Shown here in pieces: positions 31,309 to 43,060 of a stretch of DNA of 64,000 nucleotides. Source of the DNA: Halanaerobium sp. MA284_MarDTE_T2 (GTDB lineage Bacteria; Bacillota; Halanaerobiia; Halanaerobiales; Halanaerobiaceae); the NCBI RefSeq assembly GCF_003337245.1, contig NZ_QPJE01000009.1, positions 20,208 through 84,207 on the forward strand, read 5' to 3'. The position numbers and the translations under genes are program-made. The first letter of the stretch is position 1. Every line of letters begins with the position of its first letter. Under the pieces are notes generated by a model. That model had not been told where the DNA came from and searched no databases. It worked only from the letters and a program-made list of their open reading frames with translations.

Positions 31309-32085
31309 CTAATTGTCGTCATCTTTAATTATATCTTTAATCTTTTTCATTCGATCTCTGTGTTCCTGTGTATCAAAACAGATGCTGAATGCTTTAGTCT
31401 CATAGCTGCTGCCGGCTTTTGGCCCATCTATGTAAGAATGATTGATAGCTTTTTTTATCATTGATACTGCACGGGCAGAGCGCTCAGTAATTTCTATAGC
31501 CATCTCTCTGGCAGATGGAATTAATGTTCTTGGAGTAACTACCTTATTAATTAAACCCAGTTCATAAGCAAGGGTCGCATCAACAATATTTCCGGTAAAG
31601 AGCATTTCTTTAGCCTCGGCAACTCCAATCAGACGGGGAAGACGCTGAGTACTCCCAAATCCAGGTATAACTCCCAGCTTCACTTCTGGCTGCCCAAAGC
31701 GTGCCCTTGTGGTCGCAATACGTAAATCACAGGCAAGTGTAATCTCCATTCCCCCACCTAAAGCATAACCATCAACTGCAGCAATTACAACCTGATTGCT
31801 GTATTCAATTAAATCACATATTTTATGCCCTTTTAAAGAAAGTTCTTCTGCCTGTCTGCTGTTAAGTGTTTCCAGATAATCTATATCTCCTCCAACAGAA
31901 AAAGCTCTATGCCCACTTCCAGTCATAACAACAGCTTCAACCTTTTTGTTAGCAAATACCTCTTCCAAAGTATCATACAGCTCATCAAGCAGCTGCTCAT
32001 TATATGCATTAAGAACTTCAGGTCGATCAAGTACAATAGTTGCCAGAGGTTCATCATATTCACATTTAACGAACTCCCTATCCAT
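31309..32085 (-). CDS. Enoyl-CoA hydratase/isomerase family protein
   Basis: Crotonase-fold protein, 258 aa. The oxyanion hole (HRAFSVGGDIDYLE) and both catalytic glutamates of hydratases are present: GYALGGGMEITLACD and RFGQPEVKLGVIPGFGST. So a true hydratase (crotonase-like) activity is plausible. No other beta-oxidation or butyrate gene is nearby, which leaves its pathway open. Confidence 0.86.
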   Translation of the reverse strand: MDREFVKCEYDEPLATIVLDRPEVLNAYNEQLLDELYDTLEEVFANKKVEAVVMTGSGHRAFSVGGDIDYLETLNSRQAEELSLKGHKICDLIEYSNQVVIAAVDGYALGGGMEITLACDLRIATTRARFGQPEVKLGVIPGFGSTQRLPRLIGVAEAKEMLFTGNIVDATLAYELGLINKVVTPRTLIPSAREMAIEITERSARAVSMIKKAINHSYIDGPKAGSSYETKAFSICFDTQEHRDRMKKIKDIIKDDDN

Positions 32086-32187
32086 ACTGCTCCTCCTTTT
32101 TGCCTATTCTAAGGCAAATATATTTGTTATATAAAAACAAATTCATTATAAATATTATTCAGATCCCTTAAAAATCCTTGGAAAAAA

Positions 32188-33819
<1,632 letters not shown>

Positions 33820-33853
33820 TTATTATTATAAATTTTTCTATTTCTAAATAAAA

Positions 33854-35521
33854 TTACATCTGATCGGGTGCTGTAATTCCCAGCAAACTTAGCACATTGC
33901 GCAAAACCTGACGGGCTGATTTAACCAGATAAATTCTAGCTTTACTCAGCTCTTCATCTTCTGTTAAAACCCTGCAGTTATTATAGAATCCATGGAACGC
34001 AGTTGCCAGGTCATAGGCATAACCTGTAATATGATGTGGCTGTCTTGCTTCTGCGCTTAGCTTAATTTCTTCTGGATAAGAGGCCAGTGTCTTCATCAGA
34101 TCTATTTCTGTCTGATCTGTCAGAAGTGATAAATCTGCTTTATCTTCACTGAACTCTGCTGGAATATTTTCCAAAATACTGTGAATTCTAGCATGTGCAT
34201 ATTGTACATAATAAACCGGATTATTTGTAGATTCTTCTTTTGCCAGTTCAAGATCAAAATCAAGGTGGCTGTCCGTACTTCTCATTATATAATAATAGCG
34301 TGCTGCATCTGTACCCACTTCTTTATTTACCTCACGCATGGTTACAAAGCTGCCTGCCCTTTTTGACATAGGCATTTTTTTACCTCTGCGCAGAAGTGTT
34401 ACCATCTGTACTATTATTACTTCCAGTGTATCTCTATCATATCCAAAAGCTTCTATAACTGCCTTCATTCTGGGAATATAACCGTGGTGATCTGCTCCCC
34501 AGATATTGATCAGTTTATCAAAACCCCGCTCCAGTTTATCAAGATGATATGCTATATCAGCTGCAAGATAGGTTGGAGAATTATCTGATTTAATAATTAC
34601 TCTATCTTTGTCATCACCAAAAGCAGTTGATTTAAACCAGAGTGCCCCTTCTTTTTCATAAATAAATCCTTTGTCTCTCAGCATTTCTACAGCACTTTTT
34701 ATTTTACCATCATGAAGGTCTCTTTCACTAAACCAGGTATCAAATTCTATTCCAAACTCTTTTAAATCCCTTTTTATATTTTTGAGCATTTTTTTATATG
34801 CAAATTCACGGCAGATTTCTATTGCTTTATTTTCATCTTTTGCTAAAAGGCTGTCACCATATTCTTCATATAACTCTTCTGCAATTTCTTTTACATATTC
34901 ACCGGCATAAACATTTTCGGGCATTTCTATCTCTTCACCGAGTATTTCTCTGTACCTCAAAAGAGTAGATTTCCCAATTATATCCATTTGATTTCCCGCA
35001 TCATTTATATAATATTCTTTCTCCACCTTAAAACCGGCTGTTTTGAGTATAGATGCCAGCACATCACCCACAACTGCACCCCTGCTGTGGCCAACATGAA
35101 GAGGTCCGGTCGGATTGGCACTTACAAACTCTATCTGCACCTTTTTTCCTTTACCATAATCTACTTTACCATAATCCTTTCCGAGCTTCTGAATCAGCTC
35201 AAGATTATCATAAAGCCATCTGCTGCTCATTTTGAAATTAATAAAGCCAGGGCCAGCAATAGAGACATCTTCCACCTCTGGTGCAGAAAGATTGTTAACA
35301 ATAATTTCAGCCAGCTGGCGGGGATTCATACCAATTTCCCCTGCTGCTGCCAGTGCTATATTTGTTGCATAATCACCATGTTCTTTTTCTCTTGGAACCT
35401 CAACATTTACCTCAGGTATCTCTTCCAACTCTATTTCCCCATTTTTCACTGCTTTTTCTATACTTTCTTTAATGTGATTTATTAATCTATCCTCAACTTT
35501 TGCCTGTAAATTTTTAACCAA
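33854..35521 (-). CDS. argS: Arginyl-tRNA synthetase
   Basis: Class I synthetase. I place the start at TTG 35521 (555 aa, the usual family length) since GGGAGG lies 9 bases upstream; the ATG at 35599 would add 26 unrelated residues. Motifs: N-terminal additional domain (to about 110), HIGH as ANPTGPLHVGHSRGAVVGD, KMSK-like MPMSKRAGSF, and the anticodon-binding DALR domain at the end (ARQVLRNVLSLLGI). The DUF1934 gene upstream gives the same pairing as ywiB-argS in Bacillus. Confidence 0.95.
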   Translation of the reverse strand: MVKNLQAKVEDRLINHIKESIEKAVKNGEIELEEIPEVNVEVPREKEHGDYATNIALAAAGEIGMNPRQLAEIIVNNLSAPEVEDVSIAGPGFINFKMSSRWLYDNLELIQKLGKDYGKVDYGKGKKVQIEFVSANPTGPLHVGHSRGAVVGDVLASILKTAGFKVEKEYYINDAGNQMDIIGKSTLLRYREILGEEIEMPENVYAGEYVKEIAEELYEEYGDSLLAKDENKAIEICREFAYKKMLKNIKRDLKEFGIEFDTWFSERDLHDGKIKSAVEMLRDKGFIYEKEGALWFKSTAFGDDKDRVIIKSDNSPTYLAADIAYHLDKLERGFDKLINIWGADHHGYIPRMKAVIEAFGYDRDTLEVIIVQMVTLLRRGKKMPMSKRAGSFVTMREVNKEVGTDAARYYYIMRSTDSHLDFDLELAKEESTNNPVYYVQYAHARIHSILENIPAEFSEDKADLSLLTDQTEIDLMKTLASYPEEIKLSAEARQPHHITGYAYDLATAFHGFYNNCRVLTEDEELSKARIYLVKSARQVLRNVLSLLGITAPDQM

Positions 35522-35696
35522 AACAAAAAACCTCCCCCATAATTTATAAATATTGATACTGCATCTTTTCCAGCAGCTAATTTTAATTATATTAAACATT
35601 TTACTCAGAATGAATATCGAATAAGTTTTATAAAATTAATCACACAGCTTACAAATTTTCTAGATAATGATCAGAACCTCATAAAACAACAGGTTT

Positions 35697-36128
35697 CTAA
35701 TTATCGGTTCTGTACCTGATAGATAATTTATTTTCTGAAGTTAATTCTCTATTAAAATAAAGGCAGTAATCTACATTTATCTCTCCCGAATTCATATCTG
35801 CCTGTAGTGATATTTTCTCTGTATCTACAGAAATATCAAATTTTTGTTCGACCCTGCCATAATATCCATCTGTAATCTCTCCTTCAATAAATTTCTGTTT
35901 CAATGGGGCAGGATCATCCCTCATTAAAAGAAGCTGTTCAGCTTTAAGATCAATCCTTAATTTTGCTTCAGCCCCATCAACTCCTGGAGAATTATCATTA
36001 TATATAAGATAATATTTATCATTTTTTAAAAAAAGTCTTCCTGTCACTACCTGTTCAATTTTATCTTTTTCGCCATTGTGAATAAACTCCTGCCTGCCCG
36101 TTATTTTAATTATAACTTCTTCTTCCAT
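35697..36128 (-). CDS. YwiB-like DUF1934 beta-barrel protein
   Basis: Protein of 143 aa starting at ATG 36128 (GGAG 7 bases upstream; the longer reading from 36161 lacks a site). Nearly all beta strand, with LIYNDNSPGVDGAEAKLRID and ISLQADMNSGEINVDYCLYF, matching the DUF1934 family whose fold is lipocalin-like and whose role is not known. Neighbour of argS, as in Bacillus. Confidence 0.75.
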   Translation of the reverse strand: MEEEVIIKITGRQEFIHNGEKDKIEQVVTGRLFLKNDKYYLIYNDNSPGVDGAEAKLRIDLKAEQLLLMRDDPAPLKQKFIEGEITDGYYGRVEQKFDISVDTEKISLQADMNSGEINVDYCLYFNRELTSENKLSIRYRTDN

Positions 36129-36199
36129 ATTTCCACTCCATATTTTATCTAATAATTTCAAAAAGCCACAGCAAAATAAACTGTGGCTGCTTAAGCCGT

Positions 36200-36607
36200 T
36201 TATAGTTTAAGATCTCTTCCAAACTTTACTGCAGTTTTATAATCTTTAGCTTCAAAAAAAATTTTTACTGCACAACCTTCTTTTTCCAGCAGAGGCATTA
36301 CATTTTTAAGGGCTTTGCCAGCAGCAAAAAATCTGGGGGCTGCAAAAGCTGCTGCTTCCTGGCCCGGTGTTAGTTTAAATTGTGAAAAAAATTTAGCCAG
36401 TGAACTGTCTATTTTACCCCTAAAAATTTCTTTTGTAGGACTTTCAGCAGCTGCTATATTAAAAGGAGCAAATGAGATACCTGTCCTATTATAGGCAGTA
36501 TTGACCATGACAACCTGAAATTCTGCCTCCTCTACACCTTTTTTTAATCCCTCTGCCATTTTTTTGATATTATCATCTGGTGTATAAATTATTAATAAGC
36601 GCCGCAA
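36200..36607 (-). CDS. Uncharacterised flavodoxin-like small protein
   Basis: Protein of 135 aa from TTG 36607 (GGAGG 7 bases upstream; ATG 36631 has no good site). It begins RRLLIIYTPDDNIKKMAEGL, like a flavodoxin first strand and helix, and has a central AAAFAAPRFFAAGKALKNVM segment. The FMN-binding loop is not evident, so it may be a degenerate flavodoxin fold. Function unknown. Followed downstream by the DUF1934 gene. Confidence 0.5.
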   Translation of the reverse strand: MRRLLIIYTPDDNIKKMAEGLKKGVEEAEFQVVMVNTAYNRTGISFAPFNIAAAESPTKEIFRGKIDSSLAKFFSQFKLTPGQEAAAFAAPRFFAAGKALKNVMPLLEKEGCAVKIFFEAKDYKTAVKFGRDLKL

Positions 36608-36676
36608 GAAAATCCCTCCTCTTTTCATCAACCCTTATTTTATCATAAATATTTTATTTTTTACAGGTTTAATCAT

Positions 36677-36708
36677 AAAAAAACGGTAAAGAGAGTGCAC
36701 TCTTTACC
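36677..36708 (-). terminator. Rho-independent terminator downstream of the trxA unit
   Basis: GGTAAAGAG (36685-36693) and CTCTTTACC (36700-36708), 9-bp perfect stem, 6-base loop, then GTTTTTTT on the minus strand. It ends transcription coming from trxA across the MITE. Confidence 0.88.
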
Positions 36709-36785
36709 ATTAATTAAATGTTAAACCATACATTAATATCCTACTTATAGTTTATCATTTTTAAGCTGTAAACTTAAAAGCAATT

Positions 36786-37049
36786 TAGGAGTTTCCCCAA
36801 AATTTATTTTCAAGCTGCAAAAAGGGGGCTTTAGTCATCAACGAAATTTTTAGATTTATCTAAAACTCAATTCGGGTGTGAAATAGGACACACTAATCAA
36901 TGAGTCCTCCTGACTCATGATTAGCTCACTCCATCCTGCAGTTCAACCCTATTTCTTCCTTCATTTCGTTAAGATTCATTGACTAAAAATTTCAATATTC
37001 CTGTATCTCCCCTTTTTGCAGCAGTATATAAAAAATGGGGAAAGTCCAG
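36786..37049 (+). mobile_element. 264-bp MITE-like element, copy 1
   Basis: Bounded by 10-bp direct repeats AAAAGCAATT at 36776-36785 and 37050-37059, read as a target-site duplication. The ends are imperfect terminal inverted repeats of about 40 bp (GGAGTTTCCCCAAAAT on the left; the right end reversed reads GGACTTTCCCCATTTT; both then share CTGCAAAAAGGGG). An inner hairpin centres on CTCCT near 36907. No open frame. A copy differing at about four positions lies reversed at 46959-47221. No transposase seen in the window. Lies in the spacer between trxA and a terminator. Confidence 0.85.
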
Positions 37050-37078
37050 AAAAGCAATTGTATCTAAAAATTTAAGAT

Positions 37079-37399
37079 TTATTTTAAGCCAATTTTACTG
37101 ACAAGTTTACCTTTTGGCATATATCCAACAAGCTTGTCTTTAACTTTTCCATCTTCAAAAATCATCATGGTTGGAATACTCATAATTCCATATCTGGCTG
37201 CAGTTGACTGATTTTCGTCGACATTAAGCTTACATACTTTAATATCTTCACTATATTCTTTTGCAATTTCTTCTACAACAGGAGCCACCATTCTACATGG
37301 TCCACACCATTCTGCCCAGAAATCAACCAATACTGGTTTATCTGATTTTAATACCTCTCTGCTGAAATTTCCATCTGTTACTTTTTTTGGTTTGCTCAT
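37079..37399 (-). CDS. trxA: Thioredoxin
   Basis: Cytoplasmic disulfide reductase of 106 aa. Active site [20 protein letters not shown], cis-proline region [12 protein letters not shown], standard length. It lies 43 bases downstream of a two-domain thioredoxin-fold oxidoreductase gene, so both probably form one redox unit. Ends near a MITE inserted in the 3' spacer. Confidence 0.95.
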   Translation of the reverse strand: MSKPKKVTDGNFSREVLKSDKPVLVDFWAEWCGPCRMVAPVVEEIAKEYSEDIKVCKLNVDENQSTAARYGIMSIPTMMIFEDGKVKDKLVGYMPKGKLVSKIGLK

Positions 37400-37441
37400 T
37401 TTAAAAATTTCCTCCTTGATAATTATATTGTGTCACTATAC

Positions 37442-38107
37442 TTATACAGCAGCTTCCTGCTCAAGTATTTTTTTAATTTTTTTAAGTATTGTTTTTGCTG
37501 GTACTGCTCCAACCTGTTCTGCCGCACCGAAATTAATAACTGTTTTTGGAACTCCTGATACATTATATTTTGAAGAAAATTCCTGGAATTCTATAGCTTC
37601 CACCATTTCTCCTCTAATGTTGGGATTCAGCAGTGCCATCTGATGTGCCACCCTTACAGCACGAGGACAATAAGGACAGGTAGGTGTGATAAATACCTGA
37701 ATAAGAACATTCTGATCTATTTCTTTAATCTGCTCTTTTATATCTGCAGAAAGATCGATCCTATCTCTATTTGAAGTATCCAAGATATCTTCAATTAGTG
37801 TTGTAAATTCATATCCTGAAGGAATACCGTAAAAATGTACTCCAGTATCATTACCATCTGCATCATACAAAATAGTTGCCGGAGCACGATCTATATTCAT
37901 TTCTGCTGCCTTTTCACTATCAAGCATATATTTTTCCACTGTCACTCTGCTGTCCAGCTCTGTTATTTCTGTTAAAATCTGTTCTGTATCTTCACAGTAC
38001 TGACAGTCTTCTTCTTTGCTGAAAAAATATAATTTAACTTCATCTTTCAGATTTTCCTGAAAAAGTTCTTTAATTTTATTTTTTTCTTCCTGATCAATTT
38101 TAGCCAT
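37442..38107 (-). CDS. Protein disulfide oxidoreductase (PDO-like, two glutaredoxin folds)
   Basis: Protein of 221 aa with two thioredoxin-type domains in tandem. Domain 1 active site is EEDCQYCEDTEQ (residues about 33-44) and domain 2 is TPTCPYCPRAVRVAH (about 143-157), with GVPKTVINFGA as the cis-Pro loop. Such PDOs are typical of thermophilic archaea, Aquifex, and some anaerobic Firmicutes, and act as thiol oxidoreductases or as partners of thioredoxin-reductase-like enzymes. No reductase gene is next to it. Confidence 0.85.
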   Translation of the reverse strand: MAKIDQEEKNKIKELFQENLKDEVKLYFFSKEEDCQYCEDTEQILTEITELDSRVTVEKYMLDSEKAAEMNIDRAPATILYDADGNDTGVHFYGIPSGYEFTTLIEDILDTSNRDRIDLSADIKEQIKEIDQNVLIQVFITPTCPYCPRAVRVAHQMALLNPNIRGEMVEAIEFQEFSSKYNVSGVPKTVINFGAAEQVGAVPAKTILKKIKKILEQEAAV

Positions 38108-38233
38108 TAAATATCACTCCCTAGTTTTATTCATAAAAAATACCGGATTAACTTTATTTGCAATATCCATTATATACGATATAGTATTTTTTAAAGTTAA
38201 GTAATTAACATTTTCTCAAATTATTATAAAACT

Positions 38234-38269
38234 AAAAAAATATAAGACACCGGAAAAAGCACCGATGTC
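38234..38269 (-). terminator. Terminator after the M18 aminopeptidase gene
   Basis: GACACCGG (38246-38253) with CCGATGTC (38262-38269), one G-U pair, then TTATATTTTTTT on the minus strand. Lies 35 bases after the stop. Confidence 0.78.
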
Positions 38270-38303
38270 ATATATTGAGTAAGTTACAATCATAAAAATA
38301 ATA

Positions 38304-39695
38304 CTATTTTTCTAAAAATACACTGTAGCCTAGATAGGTATGATAAACATCTGCCTTACTGACAACTTCATAAGGTGAGTGCATTGACATAACAGCAGGA
38401 CCACAGTCTACAACATCCATGTTGTAGTTTGCCAAAAACTGGGCTATGGTTCCACCACCACCTTCATCTACTTTACCAAGCTCTGCTATCTGCCAGTAAA
38501 CTCCAGCCCCATTAAACAGGCTTCTTACTTCTCCCATAAACTCTGCACCTGCCTCAGATGCACCTGATTTTCCTCTAGATCCTGTATATTTAGAAATAAC
38601 AACTCCTTTTCCTAAATATGCAGAATTATGTTCTGCATATACTTCTGCAAAATCAGGATCATAGGCTGCATTTACATCTGCAGATAAAACCTTAGAATTC
38701 TGGAGCACTCTTCTCAGCAGAAGTTCACTATAATTATCATAGTAAAGGTTAACCATTTCTGCTACCTGATCTTCAAAAAAGTGTGACTGCATACCAGTAC
38801 TGCCCATACTGCCAACTTCTTCTCTATCCATCAGCAAAACTACAGCAGTATATTTAGGATCATTAATGTCAAGAACTGCCTCAAGAGCTGTATAACTGCA
38901 GACACGGTCATCATGTCCATAACCTGCCAAAAGACCTCTATCAAATCCAGCATCTCTGGTTTTAAATGCCGGAACAATCTGCAGATCTGCACTTACAAAA
39001 TCTTCACCTGTAATATCATATTCTTTTTCCAGATAATCAAGTAAAGCAGTTTTTACCTTTTCTTTTGTATCTTCATCATTAACTGGAATACTGCCGATAA
39101 CCACATTTAGTTTTTCTCCTGTTATTCCTTCACTCATCTTTTTTTCCATCTGTTTTTTGCCTAAATGTGGCAGTACATCACTGATAAAAAATATAGGGTC
39201 ATCTTCTTTTTCCCCAATCTTTAATTCTATCTCTGAACCATCTTCCTTTACTACAACTCCATGCAGTGCAAGCGGCATTGTAACCCACTGATATTTCTTT
39301 ACACCACCATAATAATGAGTTTTAAACATGGCTAGTTCGCCATCTTCATAAAGAGGATTTGGTTTTAGATCAAGACGTGGTGAATCAATATGTGAGCCAA
39401 CAATTTTTAAACCTTCCTGCAGATCTTTTTGCCCTATCACTGCAGCCATTAAAGCCCTTGAACGATTAACCATGTAGACTTTATCTCCTGTTTTTAGTTC
39501 TTTATATTCGTCTATATTTTTAAATCCAGCTTTCCTTAGCTTCTCAATAGAAGCACCGGCAAACTCTCTTTCTGTTTTGTTTTCTGTCAGAAAATCAGCA
39601 TATCCTCTGTTAAAGGCAAATACCTCTTCTCTTTCGTCTTCTCCCATCTCAAGCCAGGCATTTTTTGCTTCATAACCTTTCCTTTCTTTACTCAT
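38304..39695 (-). CDS. M18 aminopeptidase
   Basis: Zinc aminopeptidase of the aspartyl/aminopeptidase I group, 463 aa. Metal ligands: IVGSHIDSPRLDLKPNP (His), GYGHDDRVCSYTALEA (Asp), MDREEVGSMGSTGM (catalytic and metal Glu), MSMHSPYEVVSKADVYH (His). Soluble, forms large tetrahedral oligomers in the family. Releases N-terminal residues from peptides. It stands as its own unit between aroC and the redox genes. Confidence 0.92.
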   Translation of the reverse strand: MSKERKGYEAKNAWLEMGEDEREEVFAFNRGYADFLTENKTEREFAGASIEKLRKAGFKNIDEYKELKTGDKVYMVNRSRALMAAVIGQKDLQEGLKIVGSHIDSPRLDLKPNPLYEDGELAMFKTHYYGGVKKYQWVTMPLALHGVVVKEDGSEIELKIGEKEDDPIFFISDVLPHLGKKQMEKKMSEGITGEKLNVVIGSIPVNDEDTKEKVKTALLDYLEKEYDITGEDFVSADLQIVPAFKTRDAGFDRGLLAGYGHDDRVCSYTALEAVLDINDPKYTAVVLLMDREEVGSMGSTGMQSHFFEDQVAEMVNLYYDNYSELLLRRVLQNSKVLSADVNAAYDPDFAEVYAEHNSAYLGKGVVISKYTGSRGKSGASEAGAEFMGEVRSLFNGAGVYWQIAELGKVDEGGGGTIAQFLANYNMDVVDCGPAVMSMHSPYEVVSKADVYHTYLGYSVFLEK

Positions 39696-39781
39696 CTATC
39701 TTCCCCCTCTTATTCTTTATTAATATCTTTCTTTATTATATCAGGATAAAACATAGATTTTAAGTTATTTCACTACATTTT

Positions 39782-39796
39782 TTGTACCGGGTACAA
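39782..39796. repeat. Solo GTACCGGGTAC palindrome
   Basis: TTGTACCGGGTACAA is a 15-base palindrome around one G. Its core equals the repeated unit in the cluster at 18951-19049. It lies 10 bases after the aroC stop codon and might act as a weak hairpin, but no T run follows. Confidence 0.6.
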
Positions 39797-39806
39797 ATGA
39801 AAAGAT

Positions 39807-41021
39807 TCACAGATGGTCTACATAAGTGTTATAATTCCTTTTGATCTCTTCCATGCTGTCTCCGCCAAATTTTTTGCACAGACTTTCTGCAATTACAGCT
39901 GCAGATACTGCTTCTCCCACTATACTTGCTGAAGGTACAGCACATACATCTGACCTCTCTTTTGCAGCCTGCCTTTCTTCTTTTGTAATTAAATCAGCAG
40001 TATGCAGTGGTTTAGCGAGAGTGGGAATCGGTTTCATCGCCAGCCGGAGAACAATTTCCTCCCCATTGCTGATTCCCCCTTCTACTCCACCTGCATTATT
40101 TGTTTTTCTGTAAAATCCTTTTTCTTTATCATAATAAATTTCATCATGAACTTTTGAACCTGGTCTGGCTGCTGCAGCAAATCCAGTTCCTATTTCTACA
40201 CCTTTAATTGCCTGTATACTCATAAGTGCTCCAGCAAGTTTAGAATCCAGTTTGTAATCCCAGTGAACATGGCTTCCAATTCCAACTGGCATGTTTCTTA
40301 TAATTATTTCAAATATCCCTCCAACAGAATCTCCCTCTGACCGCCAGGAATTTATCAGTTCTATCATTGCTTCTGTTTTATTCTCACTGCCACAGCGGAG
40401 AGGAGATTTTTCGACTTTTTTAAAATATTTTTTTATTTTTTCTGAGATCAAATTATTATCTTCAGATGATTCCATTTTAAATTTTTCTTTCTTTTTAATT
40501 TCCGCCCAGCTGTCAGATTTTATACTACCTATCTGAACAACATGACTGTAAATTTCAATATTCATTTCTTTCAAAAATTGTTTAGCAACAGCTCCAACTG
40601 CTGTTCTGGCTGCTGTTTCCCGGGCACTTGCTCTTTCCAGAATATTACGTAAATCTCTAAAATTATATTTTAAAGCTCCAGGAAGATCTGCATGCCCAGG
40701 ACGCGGATTTGTCAACTTTTCTGCATCCTCATTGCTTCCATCAGGTGACATTACTTTCTGCCAATTTTTCCAGTCCTTATTTTCTATCCTCATGGTCAGC
40801 GGTGTTCCCAGTGTTAAACCTGATCTGAGCCCTGATGTTATATTAACCTTATCGCTCTCTATTTCCATTCGGCCGCCGCGACCATATCCCTGCTGACGGC
40901 GAAATAATTCATTATTTATTTTTTCGATATCTATTTTTAATCCTGCAGGAAGACTTTTTATAACTGCAGTAACTTCGGGTCCATGTGATTCACCTGCTGT
41001 AATGTATTTAAACAATCTCAA
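39807..41021 (-). CDS. aroC: Chorismate synthase
   Basis: Last shikimate-pathway enzyme, 404 aa, needs reduced FMN to turn EPSP into chorismate. Motifs: [38 protein letters not shown] and [11 protein letters not shown]. Start TTG at 41021, overlapping tyrA by 4 bases, with GGGAAGGA directly in front. It is the final gene of the T-box-controlled aromatic operon. Confidence 0.95.
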   Translation of the reverse strand: MRLFKYITAGESHGPEVTAVIKSLPAGLKIDIEKINNELFRRQQGYGRGGRMEIESDKVNITSGLRSGLTLGTPLTMRIENKDWKNWQKVMSPDGSNEDAEKLTNPRPGHADLPGALKYNFRDLRNILERASARETAARTAVGAVAKQFLKEMNIEIYSHVVQIGSIKSDSWAEIKKKEKFKMESSEDNNLISEKIKKYFKKVEKSPLRCGSENKTEAMIELINSWRSEGDSVGGIFEIIIRNMPVGIGSHVHWDYKLDSKLAGALMSIQAIKGVEIGTGFAAAARPGSKVHDEIYYDKEKGFYRKTNNAGGVEGGISNGEEIVLRLAMKPIPTLAKPLHTADLITKEERQAAKERSDVCAVPSASIVGEAVSAAVIAESLCKKFGGDSMEEIKRNYNTYVDHL

Positions 41022-41896
41022 TCCTTCCCTTCTCTGCTGACAAAAATTTTATTTTCAGCACCCTGTTTTAAAATCTCAAAAACTCCGTTTTTATCATTTT
41101 TACTAAGCTTTTCTTTTATATTTTCAAGATTTTTAATATATTTTCCCAGCACATCTTCTAAATTATCTCTATTTGTCCAGAAAATATCCTGCCAGAGTTC
41201 AGGACTTCCACCAGCAATTCTTGTCATATCATAAAAACCACTTCCGGCCAGTCTGTATAATTTTTCTTTTTCTCTCTCACTGCAGGCTGTATTAAGAAGA
41301 ACAGCAGAAACAAGGTGGGGAAGATGACTTAATACAGCAGCACATCTATCATGTTCTTCAGCATCTATAATATAGACTCTGCAGCCAATTTTTTTTAACA
41401 CATTTTTAATTTTTTCTACTATCTTCCTGTCTGTATCTGCAGCTGGAGTTAATATAAACGGTGCTTCTACAAAAAGTTCTGGATCAGCAAATTTTACACC
41501 TGATTTTTCCGAGCCGGCCATTGGATGTCCACCAATAAAAAATCTATTTTCCTGTCCTGAAAATTTATTTTCAGCTTTTTTTAAAATCTCTTTTTTGGTG
41601 CTGCCTGTATCAATTATTATTTGCCTGGTCTCTTTAGAATAAGGTAATTTATCCAGAATACCAAGTATATTAAAAATTGGAGCAGCCAGTATAATCAAAT
41701 CAGAATTATTAAGATTGCTACCTATTTCAGTATATCCTTCATCTATAATGTTCATTTTTTTTGCCCTGAGCAGATTTTCTTCATCTATATCTATCCCAAT
41801 AATTTTCTCTGAAATAGATTTTTTTCTAAAAGCTGCAGCAAGTGACCCTCCAATCAGTCCAACACCTAAAACTGCTGTTTCTCTGAATTCCTTCAA
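41018..41896 (-). CDS. tyrA: Prephenate dehydrogenase
   Basis: NAD-dependent enzyme, 292 aa, giving 4-hydroxyphenylpyruvate for tyrosine. Rossmann motif [15 protein letters not shown], the substrate loop [13 protein letters not shown] with its His and Ser. No chorismate mutase or ACT domain is fused, so the protein is the short monofunctional form. It overlaps aroF2 and aroC by 4 bases each, so translation is coupled. Its presence in the operon suits the Tyr codon in the leader T-box. Confidence 0.93.
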   Translation of the reverse strand: MKEFRETAVLGVGLIGGSLAAAFRKKSISEKIIGIDIDEENLLRAKKMNIIDEGYTEIGSNLNNSDLIILAAPIFNILGILDKLPYSKETRQIIIDTGSTKKEILKKAENKFSGQENRFFIGGHPMAGSEKSGVKFADPELFVEAPFILTPAADTDRKIVEKIKNVLKKIGCRVYIIDAEEHDRCAAVLSHLPHLVSAVLLNTACSEREKEKLYRLAGSGFYDMTRIAGGSPELWQDIFWTNRDNLEDVLGKYIKNLENIKEKLSKNDKNGVFEILKQGAENKIFVSREGKD

Positions 41897-42939
41897 TGTT
41901 TTTTCATCCTTTCTCTCTTTTTAAATCTTTTTAGAGATTGATGAATAACAGCTACTTCCTCCATTAAAAGTTGAAAATTCTCCGGTTTTAGGGACTGTGG
42001 ACCATCTGAAAGTGCTTTTTCTGGTTCAGGATGAACTTCTACCATCAGCCCATCTGCTCCTCCAGCTACTGCTGCCCTGGCCATTGAAGTAACCAGCTGC
42101 CATCTTCCTGTACCGTGGCTTGGATCAACAATAATTGGAAGATGACTCTGCTGTTTGACAAGAGGAATAGAACTTAAATCCAGGGTATTTCTGGTTTCTT
42201 CACCAAAACTTCTAATACCTCTTTCACAGAGTATCACCTGCTGATTACCCTCAGACATAATGTATTCTGCTGCTAGAAGCCACTCTTTAATTGTGGCTGA
42301 CATTCCCCGTTTCAACATTACTGCTTTATCAAGTTTTCCTACTGCTTTGAGAAGGGGGTAGTTCTGCATATTTCTGGCACCTATCTGAATGATATCCGTA
42401 TATTCTCTGAGGAGATCAATATGTTCTAAATCCATTAATTCTGTCACTATCTTTAGACCTGTTTTTTCTCTGGCTTCTGCCAGGTATTTAAGACCAACCT
42501 CTCCCAATCCCTGAAAAGAATATGGTGATGTTCTCGGCTTAAATGCTCCACCCCGCAGTATACTTGCACCACCTTTTTTTACTATCTGCGCTGTTTTAAT
42601 TATCTGTTCTCTGCTTTCTACTGAACATGGGCCTGCCATTACAGTTAATTCTTCTCCACCAATTTTTACTCCATCACCAAGATCAATCACTGTTTTTTTG
42701 GGCTTAAAATCCCAGCCAACAAGTTTATATGGATCCAGAATAAGTATTACTTTTTCTACACAGTCAAAAGTAAGGAGCTTATCTCGCAGATCCTCTCTAT
42801 TATCTCTGTCACCAACAAGTCCTATAATTGTCTTTTCTACCCCTTTGGAAACATGAATATCATAATCTGCATCTCTTATAACCTTTTTAACTTTTTCAAA
42901 GCATTTTTTTGATTCCCCTGATTTTAAAACTGCAATCAT
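41893..42939 (-). CDS. aroF: DAHP synthase, second copy
   Basis: Type I-beta (Thermotoga-like) 3-deoxy-7-phosphoheptulonate synthase, 348 aa: an N-terminal ferredoxin-like regulatory domain (about 1-70, [19 protein letters not shown]) and the TIM barrel ([67 protein letters not shown]). Family members of this layout are feedback-inhibited by Tyr or Phe through the small domain. A close paralogue lies in the same operon (45499-46548). Confidence 0.93.
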   Translation of the reverse strand: MIAVLKSGESKKCFEKVKKVIRDADYDIHVSKGVEKTIIGLVGDRDNREDLRDKLLTFDCVEKVILILDPYKLVGWDFKPKKTVIDLGDGVKIGGEELTVMAGPCSVESREQIIKTAQIVKKGGASILRGGAFKPRTSPYSFQGLGEVGLKYLAEAREKTGLKIVTELMDLEHIDLLREYTDIIQIGARNMQNYPLLKAVGKLDKAVMLKRGMSATIKEWLLAAEYIMSEGNQQVILCERGIRSFGEETRNTLDLSSIPLVKQQSHLPIIVDPSHGTGRWQLVTSMARAAVAGGADGLMVEVHPEPEKALSDGPQSLKPENFQLLMEEVAVIHQSLKRFKKRERMKKH

Positions 42940-43060
42940 TTAGAACCCCCCTTTTAGATTATCGCTAGTTATACTTCTCATTTTCTAATGTCAGCTTATA
43001 TTTCATTATTTTGATATTTTTAACATTTATTATTAATATTTCTAATATTATTCCTGGCTT

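Noticed and set aside
36786..37049. 264-bp repeat as a structured non-coding RNA gene or riboswitch
   Set aside because: Flanking direct repeats differ between copies and match insertion duplications; ends are inverted repeats; it is not placed consistently before genes. A MITE explains it better.
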